Below, one piece after another: positions 22,660-35,000 of a DNA stretch of 64,000 nucleotides. The notes below the pieces were generated by a model. It saw nothing but the letters and a program-made list of their open reading frames with translations, did not search any database and was not told the DNA's origin. Positions within the stretch are counted from its first letter, which is position 1; each line of letters starts with the position of its first letter. Source of the DNA: Cloeon dipterum. Taxonomy: Eukaryota > Arthropoda > Insecta > Ephemeroptera > Baetidae. Where the stretch lies: contig NC_088787.1 in the NCBI RefSeq assembly GCF_949628265.1, positions 19,644,501-19,708,500 of the forward strand, in the 5' to 3' direction. Both the position numbers and the translations under genes were made by a program.

Positions 22660-24670
22660 GGAAACGGTCTCAGTGAGCGCGGGTGTACGGGCGAGCAAGA
22701 GAGCTGGTTCAAAGCTCCAGCTGAGGATTCAGAGCACGAGTCACGTCTCTTAAATTACGTGATTATCTAATGATAATGTGATGCAAAAGGGGACGCATTT
22801 TAACACGCCTCTGCTCTGCTCTCGGCTCTGCTCTTGCTCTCCGCGCGCGGATGCATTTGGACCCACCCAATCAAGTGAGTTAAATTCGCCAGCAGGCCAG
22901 GCAAGCAAAGCAAGTTAAGCCGTGCGAAGGAGCACGGCCGAAGTCGCCGGGCAGTCTGCGGCAGCGCCAATTTGCGTCCTTGACACAATTACGGCGCTTA
23001 ATGCAGAAACGCCGACGTTCTCTCTAAATTGGCCATTATATACGCATCCCTAGGTTGACCCGAGAGAACGATTTTATCATTTGCATATCCCGTTTCGAAT
23101 CGAGAGCACAGCACAGCAGTAGCACACCCCAGCGCCGCTAATGACGCGAGAGCGAGAGATGCATCGAGGATGTGCCCCTAGCTGATGTCCACTGCTGCTG
23201 CGGCTGGGATCGTTTTGCTGAGCGAAAGCGGTTCGCACGCAGGAAGTTGCCGCGGCTGACCCTCGTCTCATTTGCATCTCGTTTTTGCATATTGCGCGAA
23301 TAAATCGTGGATTGCATCTGAACGAAGCTTTCAGCCTCAGCCGGCAGCCTCCTTAATGCCACTTACGAGCATCCCGCGTTCTTTGAAAGCGATGTGACTC
23401 GACACGAGTCAATTAAGCCCGAGATTTAATACAGCCCGCGCCTTGCAACAGTCTTGGTCGGCACTCTTGGCTCAAATGCACTAACGGATCGGTTCTCCTT
23501 CTCATTTCATTAGCTATAATACCTCTCTTTTGGGAATTGATTTAATGCATTTAGCTAATAATCAATTCATTTATGGTGCAGTCATCAAAGAAGTCCCACG
23601 AGGAATGTACAATTAAAACCGGACATAGTAATTCCTCGTTGCCAAAAAAACGTGCATTTATTTTTTTCAACTAGTGTCGGCTTTACGTCTGAATCCCTAT
23701 TTCATGGAGGCTTCGCTAAGAAAAAGAAATCTAATCAGATTTTGCCGAAATTAGCAACAAAGGAAATACATTATCTGGTTTTCATTGTAACATATAAAAT
23801 TTATCATTTACCGTAAGTTTTTATCGCCATTTTCGTTTTTATAAGATTTAAAACATTTGAACTGTTATATTTAAATTTAAAAAGATGTATATAAAATAAA
23901 AGTATAAAATTTCCAATTAAAAATTTAAAAAGATTCTATGCACTTTAATAATAAAATGTACTATTTACAACTAAACATACTTCACTATAAACAAGTGAGT
24001 TTAACGCAAAATGATAAAAAAGCAATATTCATTTAAATATTTTATTTGTACCATTTTTAAACAATCTTCTCATTCATTTTATTATCTTTATGAATGCGCG
24101 ACAACGAAGAATTTTTAGATAGACTTCACGAAATGCAAAATGGATTTGAAATTATCTCACTTTATCAAAATGATCCTCTCTGCACATTGTCAAAGGGAAA
24201 CCAAAACACAGGAGATGCCTGCGTTTTTAAACAAATCAATTTGCTGTGTGGTTGAAATTCCAATCTGTTGTTATCATTGATTTTATGCTGACCCCATCAC
24301 CTTGTGTAAAAATAATAAGCTTATTCATTGCAACATGAAAAATGAAGAATAATCATAGTTAGAAGTAGACAAACCGTTGCAAAATCGCTGTATGCATCTT
24401 TTATCCTATTGAAGCTTTTGAAAATTGTATTTCACAAGAGGAAGATTTTATAGAGGCCTATCCCTAGTATAAACCACAATAATTAAGATACTTAACTGTC
24501 AATGAAGCCAGTGTGTGTCTTGCAAAATAAGAAAAATTTTGTTTGGTTTAAATCAGTTTAAAATAAAAACACTTTTAATACATAATAATTTTTAATTTAC
24601 AAAATTCAAGCTTTTAATTTTTAACAGGTTTGTGATTAACAAAAAATACAGAAAATGTTTAAAAGAAAAT
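22660..24670. other. Intergenic, upstream of acidic repeat gene
   Basis: No gene is seen. The proximal 0.8 kb (about 22660-23480) is richer in G+C than the rest and is the likely regulatory region of the acidic protein gene. The distal part is AT-rich and carries an inverted-repeat element (23626-23772). The open frames across it lack any recognisable feature. Confidence 0.5.
23626..23772 (+). mobile_element. MITE-like inverted-repeat element, copy A
   Basis: About 147 bases with ends ATTCCTCGTTGC.. and ..GCAACAAAGGAAATACATT, which are imperfect inverted repeats. The centre (CAACTAGT..GGCTTTACGTCTGAA and CCCTATTTCATGGA) matches the reverse complement of the element at 29749-29880. There is no coding capacity, as expected of a non-autonomous DNA element. 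The terminal duplication is not clear enough to assign a superfamily. Confidence 0.65.
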
Positions 24671-24676
24671 TTTATT
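24671..24676 (-). terminator. Polyadenylation signal of CC-repeat gene
   Basis: AATAAA on the minus strand, about 41 bases after the stop codon at 24717-24719; the 3' leader is therefore very short. Confidence 0.7.
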
Positions 24677-24716
24677 AAGAATTCCACTCCATCAGTACAA
24701 ATGGTAGAAGTGGTTT

Positions 24717-26455
24717 TCACGCCAAGCGACCACACGCAAAATTATCTACTAAGCCATGGACGTCAATAGTGGAGACGCAGATAGTTTGCCCGCGCAACTC
24801 TTTCAGGGCAAACACCGGACTGGGAACCTGAAGCATTCTGTGCTTTGTGTTCATGGGGAAGGTGAGCAGAAGTTTTGAGTTCTGAAACAGACGAAACAGA
24901 ATTATTTTTCCGAATATCAACAGCGCGAGGTCCGCATTAAATCAACTTACGTCATTTTGATGGTCGCAAATGGTTTTATTGCAGACCTCAATCGCGTAGT
25001 CGTTGCCAATTGGGAAGCCAACAGCTTTAACGCTCATGAGCACTCGCACGTCACACTCGTCATTTTGTGTCAATGTAACCGACATGAAACGTCTTGCACC
25101 AGTCACACGCGAATTTTTCAACAACCAGGAAGTCAGCGTAACAACCTTCTGCAATACAAATTGAATGATTAAAATGATGATAATTTAAGTTCAATAAAAA
25201 TATACCTTTCCACTGGCATGACAGTTGTGTTCAAAATCTGAATAATTCAGGAGATCAGTGTTCAATTCATTGATGGCTTCGATTTTACCAAATTCCTATG
25301 AAATTATATGAATTCAATTGAAGTCATCAATTTAAAATTCTTAATGAAATTACATCAGTGGAGCAAGCGGCGGTTCGGCCCTCCAGGCAGCACTGCGAGG
25401 TAAATTTTCCAACGCAGCACACAGTGTCGTTGTCGGCGACGTGGAACGTGGCCAGTCCTTTTGCTCTGCAAGCCTCGAAGACCAAGTCGTCAGGCATTTC
25501 AGTTGGCAGTTCGGTTGTGGTCATTTCCTCGGTCGTTGCCTCCAAGGTAGTCGTGAGCACAGACAACTTCTCAGCAGCTGAGGATAGAAACTCTGTTAAT
25601 GAATTTAATAGAAAAACTGTTTAAAAACTCACAGCTGTCACTGTCCGATTCGTTGTTTAGAGCAGGCCACTGCTTTTCCTCGTCGGAGGTGTTCATAGCG
25701 CGGAAGTTTTGCCGACCGCTTGGTTTCGGGGTCGCGATGGCATTTATTTTATTCTGGCAATCGCAGGGAGGATTTTGCAGCGGAGGCTGCGTTGGTAGCA
25801 CGTCAAGCTCCTGGAAATGTGAATAATATCACGAATTTTGATAAAAATTGGTAAGAAAATTATTTACCGTCTTGGATGTAGTGGCCAGCTGTACTTTTTT
25901 GTAGTGGCATTCAGCTGGGTATCCTGCCACTAAGATTTTGCAGCAGAGAGCCGTAAGGTTGTCCGCTTTAGGACAGCACCATGTAACACCATTGCCATCC
26001 GCGGGGAAATAGCCACCTTTGCAGGTGTAGAAATCCATGCTTTTCATTTGAGGGTTTTCCGTCTCTGTTCGAGGCTAATAAATTAAAATAAAAAAAATGA
26101 AATGATTAAGAAATTTTGGCAAAAGGCTTACAATTTCATCAGTCATTGGGGGGTTCCGACGTTTGGTGAAGCACGTGAACGGGCTGTTCTGCTCGCAGCA
26201 GAAAGCGGAACACAAGGTGTACGAGCAGCAGATTTGAGAGCCATCGATCCAGGGGATCGAACCGTCCATGCAAATGGTGTTGTGCAAGCCGATCAGCATG
26301 ACATGGTCCTGATAATTGCTGCAGTCGACGGTGGCGATCATCTGCCACGAGAAGCAGCACAGCAAAAGCACCAAAGAGCTGCCAAATAGAAGAAAGAAGA
26401 TATTCTTACGAGTGTTCAGATTGGTAATTACAATTTCTTACTGAATTGAGAGCAT
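24717..26455 (-). CDS. Secreted cysteine-rich protein with three CC..CC repeats
   Basis: Eight exons read downward: 26455-26442, 26378-26132, 26074-25868, 25810-25633, 25577-25354, 25295-25206, 25148-24951 and 24881-24717, all GT-AG and frame-consistent, for 440 residues. The N-terminus MLSIHSLVLLLCCFSWQMIA is a signal peptide split by a phase-2 intron after 14 nt. Three modules follow the pattern C-x13-16-CC-x7-9-CC-x7-10-C: roughly residues 42-75, 105-146 and 250-288. A Pro-rich segment and a Thr/Glu-rich, mucin-like linker separate modules two and three. The last three exons form a different C-terminal region with spaced single Cys. Paired Cys, including a WCCP in module two, recall granulin halves, but the full granulin pattern is absent, and I do not recognise the family. 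Extracellular, disulfide-stabilised. Its C-terminal exons resemble those of the neighbouring acidic gene in phase and length. Confidence 0.88.
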
Positions 26456-26502
26456 CTTAGACGCTGTTCTGAACGAATTAATTTTTTTCTTCGTATTCAA
26501 GC

Positions 26503-26508
26503 TTTATA
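26503..26508 (-). promoter_or_regulatory. TATA box of CC-repeat gene
   Basis: TATAAA on the minus strand lies about 50 bases upstream of the ATG at 26455. A TTCAGA initiator-like motif (A at 26470) sits downstream, at a slightly long spacing of about 38 bases. This predicts a short leader and a regulated, possibly tissue-specific transcript. Confidence 0.55.
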
Positions 26509-26511
26509 ATC

Positions 26512-27133
26512 CTTTCGTGTTGTTGATTCGGTGGACGAAAGTTTACTAAGTAAGCGGCTTTCCTCCACAAGACCTGCGGCGACAGGTATGTGAAACCTGA
26601 CTACTAGGCGTTTTTATTTTGTAACCAACAATTGACTCATGGTTTAACATAAAAGTGTCTCAGTGGCGAGTTTTTTGCTTAGCTTTTCAAACAAATCCTT
26701 ACAATGCAATAAATTGGCTCCACTTGTATCTATAAAATTCAAGTTAGTTAAAAGGCAAAATATCATTGTCACCAAGAATTTGAATGGAAAAATTAAAATA
26801 CAATTTTAAAAAATCTGTTTAGCCTGTAACTTGAAAGCTTAATTAATAATTTTGGACTGTTGGTCCATGCAATCATATTACAAAAGTGAGCACATTTGAG
26901 GCAAAGTAGCTTGTTAGAGTATTGTTGATTGTCAGAGCCAAAAAATTAAGAGAAAAAATTACTTTCTTATTTCCATTAATGTTTCCATTTTTTGTCAATA
27001 TTCTTTTGTAGAAAATTAATTTCAAAAGACCGATCACCAGCTGATAATTTGTTTGATTTGCCATGTTAAGTTAGTTACTTAATTATAAATATTGAAATAG
27101 AAACTCGTATTTTGCGTTGCAGAAGAAAATGAT
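26512..27133. other. Intergenic between CC-repeat gene and SMYD4
   Basis: AT-rich, with no coding exon or repeat that I can identify. It must hold the upstream control region of the CC-repeat gene and the 3' flank of the SMYD4-like gene. Confidence 0.5.
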
Positions 27134-27139
27134 TTTATT
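27134..27139 (-). terminator. Polyadenylation signal of SMYD4-like gene
   Basis: AATAAA on the minus strand about 62 bases after the TAA stop at 27201-27203. Confidence 0.7.
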
Positions 27140-27200
27140 TGTTTCATTCATCAAGCAAGAGACTTAAGTCATACTCTGATAAAGTAAAATACAGAGGAGA

Positions 27201-30200
27201 TTAAATCTCTAGATTTTCAATCGCCTTGAGCACTTTCCCGTTTTCTTGCCGAGCGCCATTCTCAATGGAAGCGACGACTTGATCGCGGAGGAGCTTCATG
27301 TCCCTGTTGACCTCAAGCAAGTTCCTGTACCTGTCGTTCCACTCACCCAGACAGTCGGCCATGATTTTCAAGGAAACCTCGCTATGGATGATCGCCCTCT
27401 CAATCAACCTAAAATTTTTTACAATTATTTCAAACTTAATTATAAGAAGGGGAGATATTACTTGAGGCCTTGCTGCGTGACTTCCAAAGAGGTGATTGCC
27501 TGCGCGATTGACATCATGGTCGAAATGACCCCTGCCAATTCGATCCCGTCGCTGCCGTACTGAGCTTTAGCCAGGGTCAGGCACTCTTCCATTAAGTTCC
27601 AAGCGTCAATGTAGTGTCCTGCCGATTTAAAATCGTATTTTTCACATGAATTTCCTATTTGGTAAAAAATAACCCCGCTTATCTCCTGAATTTAAAAGAT
27701 ACTTTTTTTTGCAAATTTTTACGGTATTATTTTTGACAGGCTCGCCAACGGATTGTAATATTTTGGGAAACATTTTTGCAGTTACACAATCGTTAAGATG
27801 TTTTAGAATATTTCATCAACAGATTTGAATTAATTAAACAATTTAATTGAAACTTTTACTATTCTAAAATAAATATCTTATATAATATTAATAACTAATT
27901 TAAAATTTTGACAAACTTAAAAAATGCGTGCGAGGTATAGTTCAATATAAAAATTATTACATTAAGCACCTTTGAGGTGAAATTTCCAAGATTTCTGGTA
28001 AGTCAAAAATGATCTATCTATTGATTTGTCTCGTCAATGAAAGTCTAGTAATCAAAAATTCATCACGATTGTACAAAATTAAGATATTTCAATTTTTCCT
28101 GACAACTTTGTCCATTTCGTAACTCAAAATCAATACTAGATTGGCAATTCAGGACTGATGGACCATGTAAACATCTCAGAAGTGGACAAAATATTGCATT
28201 TTCGAGCAGAAGGTACCAATCATCCACTTTAATGAAAATCCAAAGCCACCAAAAATTATTTAGATAGTCCTGAAAATTTCTTACCTTTCCTGACGTAAAG
28301 CATGGCCAACTGATCGATTGCTTGTGCAATTTGGCAATTGTGCGGATGCAGGAAAGACTTAAGGTGGTTCACATATTCGATTTTGCTCTTGATCAGCTTG
28401 TCGAATGCCCTGTTTCTGTGGTGCTCTTGAGATTCTGTCAAATACCATCAACAATTAGTGAGCGGAGGCTTCAAGATGCAGCTGTACCTTTAAGGAGAAC
28501 CTTTTCCTTGTTCACCATTTCCATGAGTTGGTCCATTTCTTCATTGTTGAATATGTAATCACACTTGAGGCAGACGGATTCGCCGTGCTGGGCAATCGCA
28601 GGGCCTTTGCACTTGACGCACATGAGGCTGTGGATTCCATCAGTATCCTGGATTTTTTATTTGAAATTTTCACTTAATTCTTTAGTGAGTTGATTTACCA
28701 AGACATCGATGGTTTTCAGGCAGGCTTGGCACTTGCAGTCGAACATGTACTGATCTTTTAAGTGTCGCTGCCGCTTATCAGTTCGCATGGCTCTGAAGTA
28801 AAGGCCGTAGCAGTTTAAGACTTCCTCGCCCGCTTTGATGTCTCTCACTGCTTTAGAGATCACTGTGTTGCCAAAGTAGCTGGAATTGGAATTTATCTGT
28901 TTTCAGAATTTTAAGTTTTAAGAATTAATTGCTAGATTTTTCACTAAATGCTAGAAAAAAAAGTTTTTGCGAACTTAAGAAAAATTTAAAAATGCTTTGT
29001 GCGACTTCCCAAAATTTGTATAAAAAATATCACAGTTGATATATAAAAAAAATGTGCATAAATAATGAAGAAATCACTAGGAAAAAATTGTAGGAAGCGA
29101 AAAGAACTCAAAAATTGTACATTAAATTATTTAAGACTTGAGGCGATGAATAGGCCAAAATTAATTTAATCAAATAAGCACTTTATGGTACACATTAGGT
29201 TAAAGTTTCTGGATAGGTATTTACAACTCTTATAAGAAAAAACAATATTTTCAATCTTATTTTAAATTCCGATTACCTGGTGAGAATGTTTGGATCACAA
29301 GAGTGATTCATCATGGACGCGGAAGGGAAAATGGCTGTGGCAACCCGCACTTGCTTTTCTTCCTGCAAAATTGGCCCGGCCACAGTGATCCGGTCCTGGC
29401 CGAAAAGGTGCGAAGTGATGGCATTGCCGTTGCAGACTAGTTGCGTGATGTGCTTCATTACTTTTGAGCCGAACTTGACAATGTATTCGTTTTTCTCCAC
29501 TGAGGACATCTTTTTCCGCCTTGCAATATCCACAGAGAGCAACAAGGAAGTCTGAAATGTTTAGCAAAATTAGCTGGAAAATACCAGAGCTGAATTACTG
29601 GTTAAAAATTATTTTACCAGACTTATTACATTCAAAACCGTTATTTTAACTCTTGGGATTTTCCCGATATTTTATTCCTCTCAAGTCGTTTCCTTTATAT
29701 CAAAGAAGCCACTTGAGGAATATTCCATTGTAGTAATGAAAAACGGAAATGTATTTCCTCGTTGTAAAGAGCGTCAATTCATTATTTTATAATTTTCCAT
29801 GAAATAGGGCTTCAGTTGTTACAAGCCAAAACTAGTTGGAGATAATAAATTGACGCTCTTTGCAACAAGGAAATACAATGTCTGTACTTTGATAATTTAT
29901 TTTGTTTGTTTAGTGCACCCCTATAATTTTGTATAAGAGGTACAAATAAAAATAAATTGAAATACAGACAAATTAACTTGTCATGGTAAAAGTTGATGAA
30001 AATTAATTCAAAGTAAAGCAGTTAAATATAACCAAAGAATCAATTACTAACTCACTAACTAATAAGCTCCCAGTTAAAACAATGTTTTAGTAAAATTTAA
30101 ATATCCATTTGAAAGCAGCAAAAAAATTTATTATTATTCATCAGACGTGTTTTCATGAAATTTGAAGAAATGAAAAGTTTCTATCTAGCACCATAGAGTA

Positions 30201-31444
30201 GGGTTTATTGGGATTTTAATTTAAATTTATTTTAAGAATAATTAGGTCAAAATTAGCACACCATTGGATAGATCAAAATGAGAGGAATTTAAATCAAGAG
30301 AAAACTCATTAACAACCCGTTTAATTTTTTGATATTTTGGCTCAATCCAAAATTTGACTAGCCCTTTTCCCGATTTCACTAAATTGATTTAGAAATTTAT
30401 CCAATATTTTGTCCAGTCAATACTCAAAGAAAAATTTGTATCACTAGTTCTTATAATAATCACACATTTGATGCAAAAAAACCTGTTTGGTGCAGAAGTA
30501 CTATAACAATAAATACTACAAAATGGCGAAGAATAAGTCCTAATTTACCAAAGAATACTGCAATTTGTCCTCAGGAGTCATGTCTGAGATGTGAGTGAGC
30601 AGGCTGCAGACCCGCTCATATTGCGTGATTTTGTCGGCTTCGCCCGACTGCTGGCAAGTCTCACCAACAAGAGCGACACGCAGGCCGAGCCAGGCGATTC
30701 CGACATGTTCAGGAAGGTTGGAGCCGCACTCAAATTGGTGGTACGACTTGGCCTCCTCCAGGCACTTGAACGTGCAGTAGCGCGTGGCGTTGCAGACGTC
30801 GCATGGGACAAAGTTCACTTCGGACTCGTTTCCAAAGCTATACAAGGGCGTGCAGCAGTGATCACAATGAATTTGGATTCCTCCGCAGGGTACGGCTGTA
30901 AAGGCTTCCTCCTTGAACAGCACGTCACCTTTCTGAAAGTCCTTTAGGGCAATGACGTGGCGGCCTTTCTCTTCTGACACCCTGGTTAAACATCACGATT
31001 CAGATATAAGCAGAATTTGATTTTTCGCTCTTACTGGACTTCAAGTCCACTCGAAGCAGCGGGAAAAGAGTCACTTTCTCCGTATTTTAATATAATGCTA
31101 CTCCTGAGCGACTCCCTCTCTTTGTTCAGCTCCTCGTTGATTTTGTTCGCATAGCTGCTCTCGTCCTCGTCAGTTAATTTAGCCGGCCCCTGAGGCAAGA
31201 TGGTGGCAAATTTTGTGTGCCAAGCGTTAATTCGCTTCCTGCAAATGAAAATCCGTATTTTGAAAGATATTCTTTAGAGTTGCATTTACCTGAATATATC
31301 GAAACTATAAATCATATTTATGATTTCGTCCTCTTTATCCAAGGACTGAAATTTTGACCATCTTTCAGCATGGCGCTCATGTTTTATTTCCTCTGTAAAA
31401 AGGTCCAGAATACTTTGCCAAGGGATTTCTTTTGATAGGGCCAT
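27201..31444 (-). CDS. SMYD4: SET and MYND domain protein, SMYD4-like
   Basis: Nine exons read downward: 31444-31290, 31238-31035, 30981-30549, 29551-29277, 28879-28699, 28647-28488, 28434-28285, 27618-27462 and 27408-27201, for 640 residues. The split SET domain begins near residue 121. Its MYND zinc finger has C159-x2-C162, C180-x2-C183, C189-x3-C193 and H201-x3-C205. The SET core has NHSCDPN (346-352) and GEEVLNCYG (373-381). The post-SET zinc site is CKCQAC (404-409). A further C-x2-C..C-x2-C knuckle (426-445) and a helical, TPR-like C-terminus follow. These features fit a lysine methyltransferase of the SMYD family, and the long C-terminal region fits SMYD4 or the arthropod SmydA groups better than SMYD1-3. 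It is a little shorter than vertebrate SMYD4, which has a longer N-terminus. Intron 3 (about 1 kb) carries an inverted-repeat element. No key residue is missing. Confidence 0.9.
29749..29880 (-). mobile_element. MITE-like inverted-repeat element, copy B
   Basis: Terminal inverted repeats of at least 36 bases (left about 29751-29786, right about 29844-29879) differ at only three positions. Each arm contains GTATTTCC.. and AAAGAGCGTCAATT. The 55-60 base centre matches the centre of copy A at 23626-23772 in reverse orientation. It lies in intron 3 of the SMYD4-like gene and encodes nothing. RNA from either strand could fold into one long hairpin. Confidence 0.75.
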
Positions 31445-32088
31445 TGTCCAGAGATGCTAAAACTGAAAATTAGCGAAAAACAAATATGAAATTTACAGTG
31501 TTTTACAATAAAATTGGAACTGAAAAATATTAAATAAAAATAAACTAGCGTGCTAAGTAAGATTTTCTGCATCTATTTACAGCTGCATTTTGGCGATTAT
31601 CAATCAATTTACAAATCTATTTCAATACATACTTAATATCATAAATATATCGAGAGTTACCCTGAAACGTGTTTGATAGTAAGAATTCAAAACTTTTTTC
31701 AGAGCCGGCCGCCGACTGATGCTGGCTGGATGCTTGCTCGTAAACAAACCAAAACAAAATTCTCCAGCCTCCGCGCACTTCGCTTCCTCCCACCGCTCCA
31801 TATGACTGACATCCACACGCGCAGCGCGCATGCGCGTTTTGTGATTTTTGCCGCATTTCTCGCTCCTCGTTGCTTATTCCCATCCTGCCTGCGCCTGCAC
31901 TTGGCAGCACTAAACACACCGAGGAAAACAAGACGAAACGTGTTTTTCTCGTCTGCACGTCAAATTTCGAAGAAACGGAAGAAACGCACTCAAATTAGGA
32001 GGGTGTTTTAAGAATTTGGAGGGAAAGCACCTCTAGTGCATGCTGCCACGCTGTCATTTTCGGTTTCACACTGACAGAAACCAGGACG
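31445..32088. promoter_or_regulatory. Divergent promoter region SMYD4 / DDX20
   Basis: The SMYD4-like start (31444, minus) and the DDX20 start (32089, plus) are 644 bases apart and point away from each other. The part from about 31700 to 32000 is richer in G+C and CpG than either side and no TATA box is evident at either start. This is the pattern of a shared housekeeping promoter. Open frames here (for example about 31617-31958 minus) have no recognisable features and are probably spurious, since they overlap the expected leaders. Confidence 0.6.
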
Positions 32089-35000
32089 ATGTCGAAGGCA
32101 CACGTGTTTGATTCTCGAGAGAGGACTCGGGACGTCCAGATAAACGAAGATGTCACCTTTGAGGGTCTCATACTGTCCGAGAGCACCCTGAAAGGATTGA
32201 AGGCATCAGGGTTTGAAAGGCCGTCGCCAATCCAATTGGTCGCTATTCCTCTGGGGAAATGCGGATTTGGTAACATATTACATGAGCTTGAACTTGATGG
32301 GGTTTATGTAAAAAAAAATCATGAAAAATTGCAGACTTGATTGCTGAGGCCAAATCAGGAACAGGAAAGACTGTGATGTTTGGAGTTACTGCCTTGGAAA
32401 TGCTGCAGCTGCCAAGTAAAAGCCTACAGGTGTGCATGCAGTGATACAGTCACAAGAAATGTTTTATGTATCATATGTATTTATAAATAACATAATTTGT
32501 ATTTTAGGTGCTGATTTTGACCCCGACCAGAGAGATCGCAGCCCAAGTGGGCGATGTCCTGTCCAACATTGGCAGCGGCCACAAGGGCTTGAAGGTGGCA
32601 GTTTTCATAGGTGGGCTGCCCGTTGAGGAGGACCGGAGACGCGCCAAGCACTGCCACATTGCTGTAGGGACGCCAGGCAGGCTGAAGCACCTGATAGACG
32701 ATGAACTTCTGGACGTCAGCCACATCAGGCTGATCGTCATTGATGAGGCGGACAAACTTTTGGAGCCGTCGTTTGAACCAGACATTGTGTATGATTTTAA
32801 AAGGAAAAAAATTAATGAGGGTGAGACTGATTATTCATTTCAGACACATTTTCAAAACGCTGCCTTTGAACAAACAAGTCATTGCTGCCAGTGCCACATA
32901 CACTCCTGAACTGAAGGTCTTCCTGGAAGATTTCATGAGAAGTCCTATTCGAGTCAATCCTGAAGAGAAATGCGTAATTCAATTTTAGGTTTGGTTAGTA
33001 TATTATTGTAAATCTTGAATTTTCCAGCTAGATGCAGGTTCTGGGGTCCTGCTTGGGGTGAGACAAGTGGCAGCTCTTGTGCCCCATGAAGTTAATTACT
33101 TGAATAAAATGAAGAAGAAGATTGATGCCCTTGTTGTCATTCTGTCCAGTGTCCCATTCAAGCAGTGCATCGTTTTCAACAATTTCCACGGAGTGTGAGT
33201 CTCTGTTGTGTGATAGATTGATCTTATTTTAGTAATTTGGTTTCAATAGAGTCGAGAATATTAGTGGGACTCTGAATTCCAAGGGCTGGCCCACGGAATT
33301 CCTGTCCAGTGGAATAGACCAACCTGCAAGACTGAGAGTGATCAAGAAGTTCTACGACTTCAAATGTCGAGTGCTGCTCTCCACTGATCTCGTTGCTAGG
33401 GGAATTGATGTGGCCAACGTCAATTTAGTGGTAAGTACAGAATTTATTGATGGTAGAGCCTTGACACAAGATAAGTAGTGAATTAATTTTTTTATAGTTT
33501 ACAATTACATCCAGCAATAGGAATTGGAAATTCTAACATCCATTTCCTTGCTACCAAAATCGAGAACTGTAAGTGTCACTGAGTTGCATTGTTAGTGGTC
33601 AAAGCCTTGTTTTAAATCCAGCCCTTTTGAATACACATAAATAGACCATTAGGTATTTGACTCGCAGAAAATTCGTTGATTTTAATTTATTCAAATGGAA
33701 AAAATCAAATATAGTTATTTGTAATTAAATTTATTTGGATATTTTATTTTTGTATCCAGATTAACTAATCAACGTAAGAGATATAAAATTTAATGGTTAA
33801 GTACCAGTCAAGGTATTTCAAGAAAGTCTTGAAATGGAAGAAGTATAATTAAATTAAAATGCAGTAGTTAAGGAAATATTTGAACTTATTATTTCATTTT
33901 AAAGAGCTCATAGGAATTTCAGAAAATCATTTCTCAAAAAAATTTCTAGATAAATTTTGACGTGCCAATGACCTCTGCAACATACTTGCACAGAGTCGGC
34001 CGCTCTGGTCGATTTGGAACTGAAGGTTTGGCTGTGACCCTTGTGGAGGACAACAGCAAGGACCTAACAAGACTGAAGGGCATGGTGCAGGACCTGCAAA
34101 TTCCCATGCAATTCTCGCCAGTGCAGAACCTTATAGCTGTGCTCAGCGAGAAACCTGCAGAGACGACACAAGACTCTGCATCAAATAATGCCAAAGAGGA
34201 GAGTGATACTGATTTGTCTGATGATGAGACCAAAGACAATAATGGTAAGGAAGACAGCAGCTCTGATTCGTACATTGGTGTCGACTCATTGCCACCGGAC
34301 AATGATAACAAGCTGCAAGAACCAATAGTCGTGGATGAGCTGGAGGTGGCCCTGAGGAAGGAGCTGACTGAGATGTACATCAGTGGAAAAAGTGACGTTG
34401 CTAGAACCCCTCCTCCATCACCGCAAAAGCAGTCTCCGTTCAGGCGACTGCCGTTCTCAAGCCCCAGGAGCGACGGCTCCCCAAGGAGAGAATACTCAGG
34501 GCGGGGTTACCACAATAGAAACAACTACTCCCCGCAGCAGCAGCGCTCGCCCGGTTTCAGCACGTCCTCACTGTCCAGTAGCCCATATTCGTCCAACTGT
34601 TCGACGCCGCGCAAGGACTTTGGCACAGAGAAACTCGTGTCCAATTTCGCCAAGTACTCAGACGAGCAACATCGGCCGCAGGGAAAGGTTTGTCAAATAC
34701 CTATTGTCAGCCAATCATCATCATCAGTCAAAAATATTCAAAGTGACCCTTTTTATTAATGTCACTAAATTCAAATATATATTCTTCTCAGCTTACTATA
34801 TATTAAGTGTGAAGTTTTAGGGAAACGCTGTGATATGTCCATCTACAATTTGGCCAAAAGTACAGTTCATAGGAGAAAACATTGAGCTTTCTTTAAAAAT
34901 CCTTTACATTGGTGAGATTGATTCTCTCTTGTATTAGGTCACGTATTTTTCTTTAAATTCCGTGTTATAACTCATGCAACGATTTATACTATTTGAGAAA

